Of a stretch of DNA of 64,000 nucleotides, positions 37,527 to 44,745 are shown one piece after another (within the stretch, counting starts at the first letter, position 1; each line of letters opens with the position of its first letter). The position numbers were made by a program, and so were the translations under genes. This DNA comes from Halobellus inordinatus (GTDB lineage: Archaea > Halobacteriota > Halobacteria > Halobacteriales > Haloferacaceae). The notes below the pieces were generated by a model that was not told the origin of the DNA, made no database searches, and was given only the letters and a program-made list of their open reading frames with translations. The stretch is taken from contig NZ_JANHAV010000002.1 of the NCBI RefSeq assembly GCF_024464655.1, positions 372,001 through 436,000 on the forward strand, given 5' to 3'.

Positions 37527-37918
37527 TAGGCCCACCTCCGGGTCGCGACGACTAGGAGCCCGGCGACGACGACGATCTCGATCGAGAAAAGCGCCGGCGC
37601 GAGCAACGGGCTCGTCTCGGTGGCCGCTCGGAACGCTTCGCCCCACGTTACAAACGCGGCCCTCGAGGCGTTCTCGCCAAACGCTACGATGATGTTGTAG
37701 TACATCTCTGCGGCCGCGTCGAGCAGTGAGACGTGGATCTGCACAATCGTCTGCGTGACCGTGATCCAGCCGGCCGCGACGACCAGCCAGAGCGATCCGA
37801 GAAGCGTGCTTACGAGCTTCCCGACCAGAATCTCACCACCACTCACGAACGTCGATGGATCGGACACTGGACTCCCGAAGCGGCCCGTGATGAGCCTCGG
37901 GTCGGAGTCGGAACTCAT
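37526..37918 (-). CDS. Two-helix membrane protein, 130 residues
   Basis: ATG 37918 begins a protein with a polar N-terminus, a hydrophobic helix at about 30-60 and another at about 108-127, followed by a short basic end. The 46-nt gap to the upstream gene has no other frame I trust. No family recognised. Confidence 0.62.
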   Translation of the reverse strand: MSSDSDPRLITGRFGSPVSDPSTFVSGGEILVGKLVSTLLGSLWLVVAAGWITVTQTIVQIHVSLLDAAAEMYYNIIVAFGENASRAAFVTWGEAFRAATETSPLLAPALFSIEIVVVAGLLVVATRRWA

Positions 37919-37964
37919 CGGCCCTCCTGTATCGCCGCTCGGGAGTGGATGGCCGGCGACATCG

Positions 37965-38408
37965 TCAGTTCTCGTCGTCGAGGTCCCCGCCCGTGTCGAG
38001 GCCGATTATCGGGAGGTCGATACCAGTGAACGTGTCCGCGTCGATCACGTCGAGGTACCAGAGCATCGGAGCGAGTCCTGCGACCATCGCTCCGACACCC
38101 ACGACCACTACGAACGGACCAAGCGACAGCCACGGATCCATCCCGAGCGCGACCGCGGCGGTGTTCCAAACGTCCTGAAGGTACTCCGCCGGAGCGCCGA
38201 AGCCGGCACTGATCAGTGCCGACGTAGCTGCGGCGAAAGCGTCGACGGGACTGGTGATCAGGTTCGCGAACGCCTCCCCGACCCCGATAACGATCGAGAA
38301 GATCGCCAGCACCAGCCCTCCAGCACCCGCGACGAAGGACTCGCCAAACCCCCCGAGAGTGTCGGCCTTGTTGATGTAGGTCAGCGCGCGGTCGAGGCGT
38401 GGTGCCAT
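37965..38408 (-). CDS. Membrane protein, 147 residues
   Basis: From ATG 38408 the product has three or four helices (about 22-50, 55-75, 92-118) and an acidic C-terminal tail ending GGDLDDEN. It lies 6 nt after the 502-residue surface protein in the same block. No family recognised. Position and size resemble small membrane proteins that accompany spike genes in pleomorphic viruses, which is only an analogy. Confidence 0.63.
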   Translation of the reverse strand: MAPRLDRALTYINKADTLGGFGESFVAGAGGLVLAIFSIVIGVGEAFANLITSPVDAFAAATSALISAGFGAPAEYLQDVWNTAAVALGMDPWLSLGPFVVVVGVGAMVAGLAPMLWYLDVIDADTFTGIDLPIIGLDTGGDLDDEN

Positions 38409-38414
38409 CGGCTA

Positions 38415-39923
38415 TCAGGCCCCCTTCTTTCTGATGCCGATCATCGTCAGCAGGCCGACGACGCCGCCGGCCACCCAATTATACAGCGACATGAACGGGT
38501 TGCTGCTGCCGCCTCCGTTGGATCCCCAGAAGCCCCCCGCGCTCTGCGTGACCTGCGAGAGCGTCGTGTGCTGGTCTGCGAGGAGTTTCACGTCGAACTC
38601 GACCACGTAGTTCGTGTCCGGCTGGACTGTGCTGTCAGCCGTGAGAACCTGATCCTCCTCACCGAGGCTGTTCGTGACGTCGATCCAGGAGTCCTCGGAG
38701 ACGTCGCTCGGATCGGTGTCGCCGACACCCTCCGCGTAGCGGAGCTGGATGTAGCGATCACTCATAAACGTCTGCCGGTGCCGAAGTTCCATATCCCCGT
38801 GGCTGAGGTCGTATGCGGCCGGGATTGACCGCTCCCACGTCAGACTCAGACGCTTCGGGAAGCCCGGATAGTTGTCCGCGTCCTCGAAGGAGATCGAGAC
38901 CGCGCTCGGCTTGTCCTGGAGGCGGTACTGCACGTTCAGGTACGTGAGCTTGTGGACTGTCGCGTCCTCGAATGCCTCGTCGAGCCCCTGTAGACTCGAC
39001 ATATTGATCTCGCCGCCGAGAGGCCGCTCGCGGACGATTTCGCCGGTGTAGTCGCCATCGTCGTCAGTCGAGGTGTCGAGAACGCGCTCCTCGCCGAAGT
39101 CCCAGCGGGACTTCTTCTGGACGTTGAGGCCGGTCAGCGTGACCGTGGCGTCGCCGTCGCGGATCTCCACGCGGACGGTCTCGACCGCGTCGAGAGAACC
39201 GTCGCCGGTGCCTTGAACAGCGAACTGACCGAGCTGACGCTGGTAGATCACGCCGTTCGCCGTCTGGTTGGTGACGACGTCCTCGGCAGTCGCCGTCGCC
39301 GAGGAGCTGATCGTCGCGTTCACGTAGTCGCCGTCACCGTCGCGGACCTGGACGTCGACGACCGCGCCGCTCTCGAGGCTGTCGACGTTCAGGATCGACT
39401 GGAGGTAGAGCTTCTCGACGTCCGAGGTGATCGGGCTCCCCAGCGTGTACTCTGCGTTTCCGGTGGTGCCGCTGGAGAACGAGCCATCCGTAGCGATCTC
39501 GATCGAGGGAACGCCTCCGGCAGTCTTGCCGTCGGAGTCCGTGACCGAGACGCCGGTCGTCGAAGACCACTGACTGGTGTTGAGCCACGTGTAGGTGTTG
39601 TTCTCTTCGCCGGTGTATCGCGGGAACTGACCGAGAGGTTCGGCCTCGAGGCGATCGGCGCGGTAGGTGATCTTCGCGTCGCCGTCGGTACCGTTCACGT
39701 GGCCGTCCACTGTCCGGATTTTCCCGTTGTCGCCCTCGTACTGGAGCCAGCCCATTGAGGTCTGATCGTGGGACTCGACGGTGAGACGGTCCTCGTGGAT
39801 CCAGGTGTCGGGGTGGTCGTCAGCCTGTGCGTTCATCCCGTAGCTCGCCGCGACGGCCGTCCCTGCGCTGGAGGCCACCACGGCGAACACGAGCAGAATC
39901 GAAAAGAGTGTCTTACGTCTCAT
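38415..39923 (-). CDS. Second surface (spike-like) protein with signal peptide and C-terminal anchor, 502 residues
   Basis: The signal peptide covers residues 1-26 (basic start, hydrophobic core, ending GTAVAA). The ectodomain of about 445 residues is acidic and beta-rich, with no Cys noticed and several NxS/T sites. A Gly/Ser/Asn linker is followed by one membrane helix near 480-496 and a basic end (RKKGA). This type I topology, ending with a single anchor, is the pattern of pleolipoviral VP4-like spikes and of vesicle surface proteins. Its size matches that class. It is the first long gene of the leftward block. Confidence 0.72.
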   Translation of the reverse strand: MRRKTLFSILLVFAVVASSAGTAVAASYGMNAQADDHPDTWIHEDRLTVESHDQTSMGWLQYEGDNGKIRTVDGHVNGTDGDAKITYRADRLEAEPLGQFPRYTGEENNTYTWLNTSQWSSTTGVSVTDSDGKTAGGVPSIEIATDGSFSSGTTGNAEYTLGSPITSDVEKLYLQSILNVDSLESGAVVDVQVRDGDGDYVNATISSSATATAEDVVTNQTANGVIYQRQLGQFAVQGTGDGSLDAVETVRVEIRDGDATVTLTGLNVQKKSRWDFGEERVLDTSTDDDGDYTGEIVRERPLGGEINMSSLQGLDEAFEDATVHKLTYLNVQYRLQDKPSAVSISFEDADNYPGFPKRLSLTWERSIPAAYDLSHGDMELRHRQTFMSDRYIQLRYAEGVGDTDPSDVSEDSWIDVTNSLGEEDQVLTADSTVQPDTNYVVEFDVKLLADQHTTLSQVTQSAGGFWGSNGGGSSNPFMSLYNWVAGGVVGLLTMIGIRKKGA

Positions 39924-40095
39924 TGGTGTGGTTGCCGGTTTCCGGCCGGCTACTCCGTGACTCGGTGTCCGGTCGCACGTCGAGCTCCCGCTCGACGCGA
40001 TCGAGGGAGATCTCCGCGACGCGCTCGCGGCGCTGCTGCTGCCGATCGAGCGCGTCAGGCATTCCGCCCTCCGTCGAGGTCAGACGGCTCGTCAT
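39913..40095 (-). CDS. Small charged protein at the head of the structural block, 60 residues
   Basis: A 61-codon frame from ATG 40095 ends 11 nt inside the surface-protein gene. The product is charged (many Arg, Glu, Gln), with DRQQQRRERVAEISLDRVER suggesting an amphipathic helix, and no membrane segment. It is the first frame after the proposed promoter, with about 70 nt of leader. It could be a small regulator or just a leader frame. Confidence 0.45.
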   Translation of the reverse strand: MTSRLTSTEGGMPDALDRQQQRRERVAEISLDRVERELDVRPDTESRSSRPETGNHTNET

Positions 40096-40142
40096 CGTGA
40101 GGGAGGCTCTCGATCACTCCCCCTGCACTTCTGGTCATAGAT

Positions 40143-40169
40143 CGGTATCGACCGTACTGGTCGATACCG
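40143..40169. promoter_or_regulatory. 11-bp palindrome, candidate operator of the structural block
   Basis: cggtatcgacc (40143-40153) is perfectly inverted as ggtcgataccg (40159-40169) around gtact. It lies where the leftward transcript would begin if gaaatacat (40191-40199) is its TATA box, so a bound protein would block the structural genes. The divergent AbrB-like gene at 40276 is the obvious candidate binder. Confidence 0.6.
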
Positions 40170-40190
40170 CGGGCGTGACGACCACCTACT

Positions 40191-40199
40191 ATGTATTTC
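40191..40199 (-). promoter_or_regulatory. TATA-like element of the leftward structural block
   Basis: Leftward reading gives gaaatacat, centred about 27 nt before the palindrome's right arm. It is the best AT-rich element in the 180-nt divergent region. Confidence 0.45.
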
Positions 40200-40245
40200 A
40201 GGGAAATCTGAGGAATCACCAGACGAACACCCGACAGGAGTTACA

Positions 40246-40251
40246 CTTATA
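40246..40251 (+). promoter_or_regulatory. TATA box of the AbrB-like gene
   Basis: The sequence cttata is centred about 28 nt before ATG 40276, predicting a leaderless transcript. Confidence 0.55.
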
Positions 40252-40275
40252 CCGGGAGGTCGTCAGCCGACGGCT

Positions 40276-40533
40276 ATGCAGAAACTCAGAAAAGACAGCG
40301 GGTCCGGCGTGGTCACGATCCCGAAGAAGTTCCTCGAGAAGGACGACGTCATCTCAGACGACGAAGTCCCCGAAGGAGTTGCCGTCGACGTTGAACGCCT
40401 CGGGCGCAGGTCCTACGCGGTTCGGATCAGCGAGGATGGTGACTTCCCCGACCTCCAGGAGTCGGAGATCGTCGAGCGGCTCGCGGCCCAGCGACTCTTC
40501 GACGAAGGACTTCGTCCTGGGAGCGCCGACTGA
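40276..40533 (+). CDS. AbrB/SpoVT-like DNA-binding regulator, 85 residues
   Basis: The protein has the swapped-hairpin AbrB pattern near its start: MQKLRKDSGSGVVTIPKKFL, then a loop and RLGRRSYAVRI. Such small dimeric proteins bind palindromic operators and often regulate themselves. It is divergent from the structural block with an 11-bp palindrome between. No toxin gene lies beside it, so an antitoxin role is unlikely. It is leaderless and ends directly against the convergent recombinase gene with no gap. Confidence 0.7.
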   Translation: MQKLRKDSGSGVVTIPKKFLEKDDVISDDEVPEGVAVDVERLGRRSYAVRISEDGDFPDLQESEIVERLAAQRLFDEGLRPGSAD

Positions 40534-41136
40534 TCACGCGAGATCGGCTTCTTCGAAGGCTTCGTTGACGACCTCGGGTGTCGGCGCATTCAGGTATGGC
40601 TCGATCGCCTGGAACGAGTCCCACCCGCCGACCTGCATCACTACTCTCGGATTGATCTGTTTATCCACGAGCAGTCGCTGGGCGAACCGCCGCCGGAGAT
40701 CGTGGCTGCTCACGTATCGAAAGTCCTCGTCGCCAGTCTGCTCGGCTGCACGCTCGGCTGTGCGTTTGACCACGTCCCGGACGCCTCGCTCGGAGAGATC
40801 GACGTATGGCTCGTCGCGGCCGATGTCCTCTGCCGACTGATACCGATAGAGGTCGCCCTCGAGGGAGCTTGGAAGGTAGGCATCACGCGGCTTCCCGCCA
40901 CTCCCAGTCGTGTCCTTCCCCTCCGGCACACGGAGGCGGTAATGATCCTCTTCGATCCGTTTGACGTGCTTCGGACAGATCTGTGGAATCTCGAAGGCGC
41001 GAAGTCCCACGAAGCCCCCGAACTGGATCACGAGATCGTCTCGGTGGGTCGCCGCCGCACGTCTGAGCTTCAGGAGCTCGTCGTCGGTCATCCACACGTG
41101 GTACTGATCTGGCTTCGAGGTGGCCTCTAATCTCAT
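40534..41136 (-). CDS. Minimal tyrosine recombinase, 200 residues
   Basis: Only the catalytic domain is present. The active-site set is visible: Arg46 in GFVGLRAFEI, Lys at about 73, His145 and Arg148 in SSHDLRRRFAQ, Trp172 in VGGWDS and the nucleophile Tyr181 in IEPYLNAPT. Short recombinases of this kind are frequent on haloarchaeal plasmids and viruses, where they may resolve multimers or invert DNA. It differs from the 345-residue integrase at the right end. Its promoter (gcttatagt reading left, 41162-41169) predicts a leaderless mRNA. Confidence 0.88.
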   Translation of the reverse strand: MRLEATSKPDQYHVWMTDDELLKLRRAAATHRDDLVIQFGGFVGLRAFEIPQICPKHVKRIEEDHYRLRVPEGKDTTGSGGKPRDAYLPSSLEGDLYRYQSAEDIGRDEPYVDLSERGVRDVVKRTAERAAEQTGDEDFRYVSSHDLRRRFAQRLLVDKQINPRVVMQVGGWDSFQAIEPYLNAPTPEVVNEAFEEADLA

Positions 41137-41161
41137 TCCGATTTGTCCTGAGAACCTTGCA

Positions 41162-41169
41162 CTATAAGC
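41162..41169 (-). promoter_or_regulatory. TATA box of the minimal recombinase gene
   Basis: Leftward reading gives cttatagt, centred about 29 nt before the ATG at 41136. Confidence 0.6.
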
Positions 41170-41325
41170 CTACGGGCGCGCCGTGATCGGCGCAGAATCT
41201 GGCCCGATTTCGGGGGTTCGTTTCCGACTTGTCTCACAAATCGGCATCCCACCAACACCTCTATCTTAACCAACGTCCCGCCCCCCGACGTGCCGGTGTT
41301 AGTTATGGAAAGGTCGCTGGCGTCC

Positions 41326-41652
41326 TCAGCCGAAAATCTTCCCGAGGATCTTGAACGGAAGAAGAAGGAACCACACGGCTACTTTCAGTATCCAAATCGT
41401 GAGCTTGAACGGGAGCATAATCAACGCTCCGAGAGTCGAACCACCCGATGAGGTGGACGATGTTTCCATCTCTACTTCGTCTTCGTACTGATTGAGTGTC
41501 TTCCGCGTCCACGACTCCGATGCCCCCGTCTCGTCGGCGATCTCCGGCACATCCATCTCGGGATTCAGTGCCGCTGTTTCCAGAATTTCCTTCTGGAGGT
41601 CGGATAGCTCTTCGTCCGCTTCTTCACTCCAGTTGGCTTTGACTTCACCCAT
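41326..41652 (-). CDS. Helix-turn-helix protein with C-terminal membrane helix, 108 residues
   Basis: From ATG 41652 (MGEVKANWSEEADE) residues about 15-60 form an HTH-like domain (SDLQKEILETAALNP, then VPEIADETGASESWTRKTLN). After a Ser/Gly linker (about 66-74), residues 75-105 are a long hydrophobic, aromatic-rich segment ending in a Lys/Phe-rich tail. A membrane-tethered DNA-binding protein is the reading; it could place the element's DNA at the membrane or sense it. An alternative start 9 nt earlier is possible. Divergent from the orc1-like gene. Confidence 0.65.
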   Translation of the reverse strand: MGEVKANWSEEADEELSDLQKEILETAALNPEMDVPEIADETGASESWTRKTLNQYEDEVEMETSSTSSGGSTLGALIMLPFKLTIWILKVAVWFLLLPFKILGKIFG

Positions 41653-41855
41653 CGTGACCACCGACAGAAATACAATCCGTTGTCGTCACTGCCCCTGTGC
41701 GGGCGTTAGCCCGCCATACACCTATTTCCATACGCACTGAACACTTCGAACCGCTGACTTTTATCTTTCGCCAGCAAACGCGGTACTGCGCCCAGGTGGA
41801 TCACTTTCACTCCGGACGGCTCGCTTACAAGTTCCCGAATCGAGTACCCCGAGCC

Positions 41856-42860
41856 GTGATCCAAAACGCCCGTGTCCTCAAGGAGGATTGGGTCCCCCAG
41901 GAACTACAACACCGCGACGGACAGCTCCAGCATCTCTCCGGGGAGCTAAAACCGATCGCTCACGGCCTCGGCGCGAAGTCGATCATCATCACCGGCCCGA
42001 GTGGGACTGGCAAGACCACGATCGCGAAATACATCGTCCGCCAGCTGGAGCAGGAGGTCTTCGGCATCCGCTGGGGCTACGTGAACTGTATCTCCGAGAC
42101 GTCTATGTCCTCGATCATCTACTCGCTCGTCGGCGACGCCGGCCGGGCGAACGACCTCCGGAAAGAGGGGACGCCGACCGCAGTGCTGCTCGATCGCCTC
42201 CGCGAGATGGACGAGCACTTTATCGGGATCGTCGACGAGGTCGACGTCCTTTCCGACGAGCAGACAATCCAAGCTCTCTGGGAGATCCCGAACGTCACGC
42301 TGGTCCTAGTCTGCGTCAACGAGGATGATTTCTTCGCCGACTTGGACTCCCGTGTCGCCTCACGACTCCGCGGCGCCGCGAAGATCTCCCTGGAGAAATA
42401 TCACCACGACGAACTCTGCGATATTCTCTGGGGGCGCATCCACGCCGGGATCGCCTCCGGCGTCGTCGAGGAGGAGACGGTCGACTATATCGCCGACGTC
42501 GCGGCCGGCGACGCCCGGCACGCGATCACGCTCCTCCGCCGTGCGGTCCGTGACGCTGTCGAGAGCGGAGACGAGACCCTCACCGGAGACCACGTCCGGA
42601 AAGTCCGAGAGGATGCCCGCGAGGAGATCCACGACCGGAACGTCGACACGCTCGGCACGCACCAGCGCCACCTCTACGAGATCATCAAGGACGCCGGCGA
42701 GATCAGCGCGAAGGACCTCCACGCTCGGTACGAGGGTCGCGTTGCCGACCCCCGCGCGAAGTCCACCCGGCGGAAGTACCTCCAGTCGCTGGAGCACTAC
42801 AAGCTGATCGAGTCCGCGGGATCGACACGGGCGCGGCGGTATCGATTCCGCGAGCCCTGA
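41856..42860 (+). CDS. Orc1/Cdc6-family AAA+ replication initiator
   Basis: The protein has 334 residues from GTG 41856 (MIQNARVLKEDWVPQ), which reproduces the family N-terminus. The upstream frame to 41697 lacks it and was rejected. Walker A GPSGTGKTT is at about 47-55, Walker B IVDEVD at 125-130, sensor 1 in LVCVNEDDF near 155, the Arg-finger region DSRVASRL near 164-171, sensor 2 in GDARHAITLLRRA, and a C-terminal winged helix from about 270. Such proteins bind origin repeats and load the MCM helicase. It is probably the element's own initiator, next to the repeats at 42861. Confidence 0.92.
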   Translation: MIQNARVLKEDWVPQELQHRDGQLQHLSGELKPIAHGLGAKSIIITGPSGTGKTTIAKYIVRQLEQEVFGIRWGYVNCISETSMSSIIYSLVGDAGRANDLRKEGTPTAVLLDRLREMDEHFIGIVDEVDVLSDEQTIQALWEIPNVTLVLVCVNEDDFFADLDSRVASRLRGAAKISLEKYHHDELCDILWGRIHAGIASGVVEEETVDYIADVAAGDARHAITLLRRAVRDAVESGDETLTGDHVRKVREDAREEIHDRNVDTLGTHQRHLYEIIKDAGEISAKDLHARYEGRVADPRAKSTRRKYLQSLEHYKLIESAGSTRARRYRFREP

Positions 42861-42935
42861 CTTTCGATATTTCGCTAATCGCCATACGGCGTCGCTTTCG
42901 ATATTTCCGATATTTCGACGTTTATTGAACCCTCG
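42861..42935. repeat. Iteron-like repeats next to orc1; candidate element origin
   Basis: ctttcgatatttc occurs at 42861-42873 and again at 42895-42907, followed by cgatatttcg at 42908-42917 and an AT-rich run (gtttattgaac). All of this lies in the 167-nt gap just after the Orc1/Cdc6 gene. Repeats plus an AT-rich patch beside an initiator gene are typical of haloarchaeal origins, although the canonical ORB motif is not seen. Confidence 0.55.
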
Positions 42936-43027
42936 ATGATCTAAAACCCTGAGAATCGGTGTTTGAGTGTCTCTTTCGATACGACGCGCGCTACCGCTTT
43001 TTCCATCCCGTTTGTTGGCTCACCTGT

Positions 43028-43306
43028 ATGAGTCGAGCACGACCGAAATCGCGCGACGCAAGCGAAGTCATCACGATCGAACCCGAGGATGTCGAAGACG
43101 ACGACGTCGGCCCAGTTACGGTGATCGTCTTCGACGATCCAGACAGCCGCGTCGTCGTCGACGGAGGTGGCGACACTTGGGAGTTCGCGGTCAACGATGA
43201 GATCGCGTACTCTCGCTGGGAGATTGGTCAGCTCCCCGCGTGGGTCGAACCCGTCCTCACGCGGATCGGGATTCGAGCCGTTCGTACTGGGCAGGAGGAC
43301 GTGTGA
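43028..43306 (+). CDS. Unknown acidic protein, 92 residues
   Basis: From ATG 43028 (MSRARPKSRDASE) the product has a short basic start, then an acidic beta-rich stretch (about 17-60) and a helical C-terminus with WEIGQLPAWVEPVLTRIG. There is no membrane helix or Cys cluster. It lies between the proposed origin and the PhiH-like repressor gene, convergent with the latter with a 5-nt gap. I do not recognise it; an element housekeeping role is likely. Confidence 0.6.
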   Translation: MSRARPKSRDASEVITIEPEDVEDDDVGPVTVIVFDDPDSRVVVDGGGDTWEFAVNDEIAYSRWEIGQLPAWVEPVLTRIGIRAVRTGQEDV

Positions 43307-43311
43307 TCCGA

Positions 43312-43590
43312 CTACGGTTCAGGGAGATCATCTTCGTCAAGGTCGCCCGCGAGGAACTCTCGGCCCAGGTCAGAGAGTTCGTAGATCCCGTCCGTGTTCT
43401 CAAAGAGGCCGGCATCCTCCAAGACCCGCATTCGCTCGTTGACGTACCTTCGATTGTAGTCGATGTTGAACGCGAGGGATTTCGCGGTCAGAGCTACGTC
43501 GTGCTCATCGAAGAACAGGAGAATCTCGTAGTCAACTGGCGAGAACCACGAGATCCGTTCTACCATCTCTTCGAGAACGTCTCTGAACAT
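43312..43590 (-). CDS. PhiH1-repressor-like winged-helix regulator, 92 residues
   Basis: From ATG 43590 (MFRDVLEEMVERISW) the protein has the pattern of haloarchaeal PhiH repressor-like domains: SPVDYEILLFFDEHDVALTA, NIDYNRRYVNERMRVLEDAG and YELSDLGREFLAGDLD, a single winged helix. These keep virus-type elements silent in their hosts. An earlier ATG at 43617 is possible but lies inside a 14-bp palindrome that looks like the operator. The gene is divergent from the zinc-ribbon/integrase operon, so it may repress that operon and itself. Confidence 0.78.
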   Translation of the reverse strand: MFRDVLEEMVERISWFSPVDYEILLFFDEHDVALTAKSLAFNIDYNRRYVNERMRVLEDAGLFENTDGIYELSDLGREFLAGDLDEDDLPEP

Positions 43591-43613
43591 ACGACAAAAG
43601 TTGTGACCATTGC

Positions 43614-43627
43614 TCATAAGCTTATGA
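43614..43627. promoter_or_regulatory. 14-bp perfect palindrome, candidate repressor operator
   Basis: tcataagcttatga reads the same on both strands and lies 23 nt upstream of the PhiH-like repressor start, in the divergent region before the integrase operon. It doubles as the best TATA-like element for the repressor gene, so binding there would autoregulate. Confidence 0.5.
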
Positions 43628-43683
43628 ACCTTAGTTCAGTGATTAACTGTACTATCGTGCAGAGAATTTATTACCGATTAGTT

Positions 43684-44190
43684 ATGACTGGTTGTCAGCA
43701 GGAACCTATCGCGGACCCGTCGCTCGGCGATCGGGTCCATCCCGAAAACGAAGCGGACCCCGCTGTTAGGGCAGCGGGCCCGCGTGAGGTCCTGCGAACA
43801 GGCGCAGAACCTATGCAAGGTCTGACTCTCCGGGGGCTTGAAACCCCCGGCACGACGGAAGCATCGGCAACGATCGAGGGTGCGTGCGAGAAGTGTGGGC
43901 GCGCTATCGCGGGGATCTCCGCGGACGCTCCCGGGCGACGCACGCTCGAGCCGTGTGGTCACGGAATCGACTTTTTGACGACGAAACAGCGTATGCGACG
44001 GGATTCATCCACGACGAGCGGGACGCACAGTCTCCGAGCAGACGGCCGCGGCGCACCGCTGACGCGGGAGAAGCCCCAGCGTCGACGTGATCGAGCGGCG
44101 TCGCACTGGTGCGAAGCGATCGGTTCCCGTCGGTTCTGTCCGAAGGAACAGTGTGCCTACTGTGGCGGTCGGGATGGCGGTCGGCGATGA
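43684..44190 (+). CDS. Zinc-binding protein, start uncertain (168 residues maximum)
   Basis: The frame from ATG 43684 to 44190 contains CEKCGRAIAG followed by LEPCGHGID (about residues 70-100) and a second pair of Cys near the end (CPKEQCAYCGGRD), suggesting two zinc sites. The first 55 codons overlap a run of four strong hairpins (43713-43850), so translation may really begin at ATG 43813 or later. The end is firm: its stop overlaps the next ATG as ATGA. It is the first gene of the coupled cassette leading to the integrase. The family is unknown. Confidence 0.5.
   Translation: MTGCQQEPIADPSLGDRVHPENEADPAVRAAGPREVLRTGAEPMQGLTLRGLETPGTTEASATIEGACEKCGRAIAGISADAPGRRTLEPCGHGIDFLTTKQRMRRDSSTTSGTHSLRADGRGAPLTREKPQRRRDRAASHWCEAIGSRRFCPKEQCAYCGGRDGGRR
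43713..43850 (+). ncRNA. Candidate structured RNA or 5' leader with four consecutive hairpins
   Basis: Stems read in order: ggacccg/cgggtcc (43713-43719, 43732-43738); gcgg-cccgctg/cagcggg-ccgc (43753-43765, 43772-43783); ctgcg/cgcag extended by ggt/acc (43788-43811); and ccggggg/cccccgg around the 7-nt loop cttgaaa (43830-43850). The DNA upstream is AT-rich, with tttatta at 43667-43673, so a transcript could start near 43697 and carry these as a leader. The stretch is also within an open frame, so coding use is not excluded. Confidence 0.45.
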
Positions 44191-44480
44191 ACACGGAGCG
44201 TCTCCGCGTCGAAGGCGCTCGCGGGATCGTGTACGGCCCGGCGGTGGATGCCGAGGGGTACGTGCTCGCGATCGGGACCGATGAGCGCCGCGTCGAGATC
44301 GAACTCGACGAGGACGCGATGTACACGCTTTGGACCGAGGTGAAGGGGACTCCGTGGCCGGAGCCGGATCGGATGGCCGAGAAGGATCGACTCGTGCGCC
44401 AGGTTCTCCACGCGGCGAACGGTGCTGACGAAGAGGGTCTTCGCGAAGCGCTCCGGGTTCTGGGGGGTGAGTCAGCGTGA
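44187..44480 (+). CDS. Unknown small protein, 97 residues
   Basis: ATG 44187 overlaps the preceding stop (ATGA). The product (MNTERLRVEGARGIVYGPA) is beta-rich in its first 55 residues and helical after MAEKDRLVRQVLHAANGA. No Cys or membrane helix. The stop overlaps the next GTG. Its coupling on both sides makes it a real gene; the function is unknown. Confidence 0.65.
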   Translation: MNTERLRVEGARGIVYGPAVDAEGYVLAIGTDERRVEIELDEDAMYTLWTEVKGTPWPEPDRMAEKDRLVRQVLHAANGADEEGLREALRVLGGESA

Positions 44481-44614
44481 TATACGAGTTTTGTCCCCGC
44501 TGCGGCCACGAGTGCTACGACGCGGGGGTCTACTGCACCGGTTGCGGACTCGACTTGGACCGCGTGACTCGCGGACCGCCGAAGACCGATGAAGAACTGG
44601 AGGAAATGCGATGA
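44477..44614 (+). CDS. Zinc-ribbon protein, 45 residues
   Basis: GTG 44477 overlaps the preceding stop. The product begins MIYEFCPRCGHECYDAG and continues CTGCGLDLDR, giving two CxxC pairs 14 residues apart, a compact zinc ribbon. The C-terminus is a short acidic helix. The stop overlaps the next ATG (ATGA). Confidence 0.68.
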   Translation: MIYEFCPRCGHECYDAGVYCTGCGLDLDRVTRGPPKTDEELEEMR

Positions 44615-44745
44615 CCGACGCAACATCTCGAGACGTGGTCTCGTGTCCGCTCTGTCCGACTGGAACTCTCCGGGTTGTGAACGCGATCTACGCTAAGTGC
44701 GGCCACTGCGGCCAAGAAGTCCGTCGTGACGAGGTGGATCTATGA
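44611..44745 (+). CDS. Zinc-ribbon protein, 44 residues
   Basis: ATG 44611 overlaps the preceding stop. The product has CPLC at about 12-15 and CGHCG at about 30-34, a CxxC-X14-CxxC ribbon, with a charged C-terminus. The stop overlaps the next ATG. It is the third zinc protein of this cassette. Confidence 0.68.
   Translation: MTDATSRDVVSCPLCPTGTLRVVNAIYAKCGHCGQEVRRDEVDL

Noticed and set aside
40276-41136. Toxin-antitoxin pair (AbrB-like gene with its neighbour)
   Set aside because: The neighbour is convergent and is a tyrosine recombinase with a full active site, not a toxin.
42861-42990. CRISPR array
   Set aside because: There are only two or three short similar words with irregular spacing, and no cas gene is in the window.
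43830-43850. tRNA anticodon arm (7-nt loop cttgaaa on a 7-bp stem)
   Set aside because: The surrounding stems do not give a cloverleaf; there is no acceptor, D or T arm with the right spacing.
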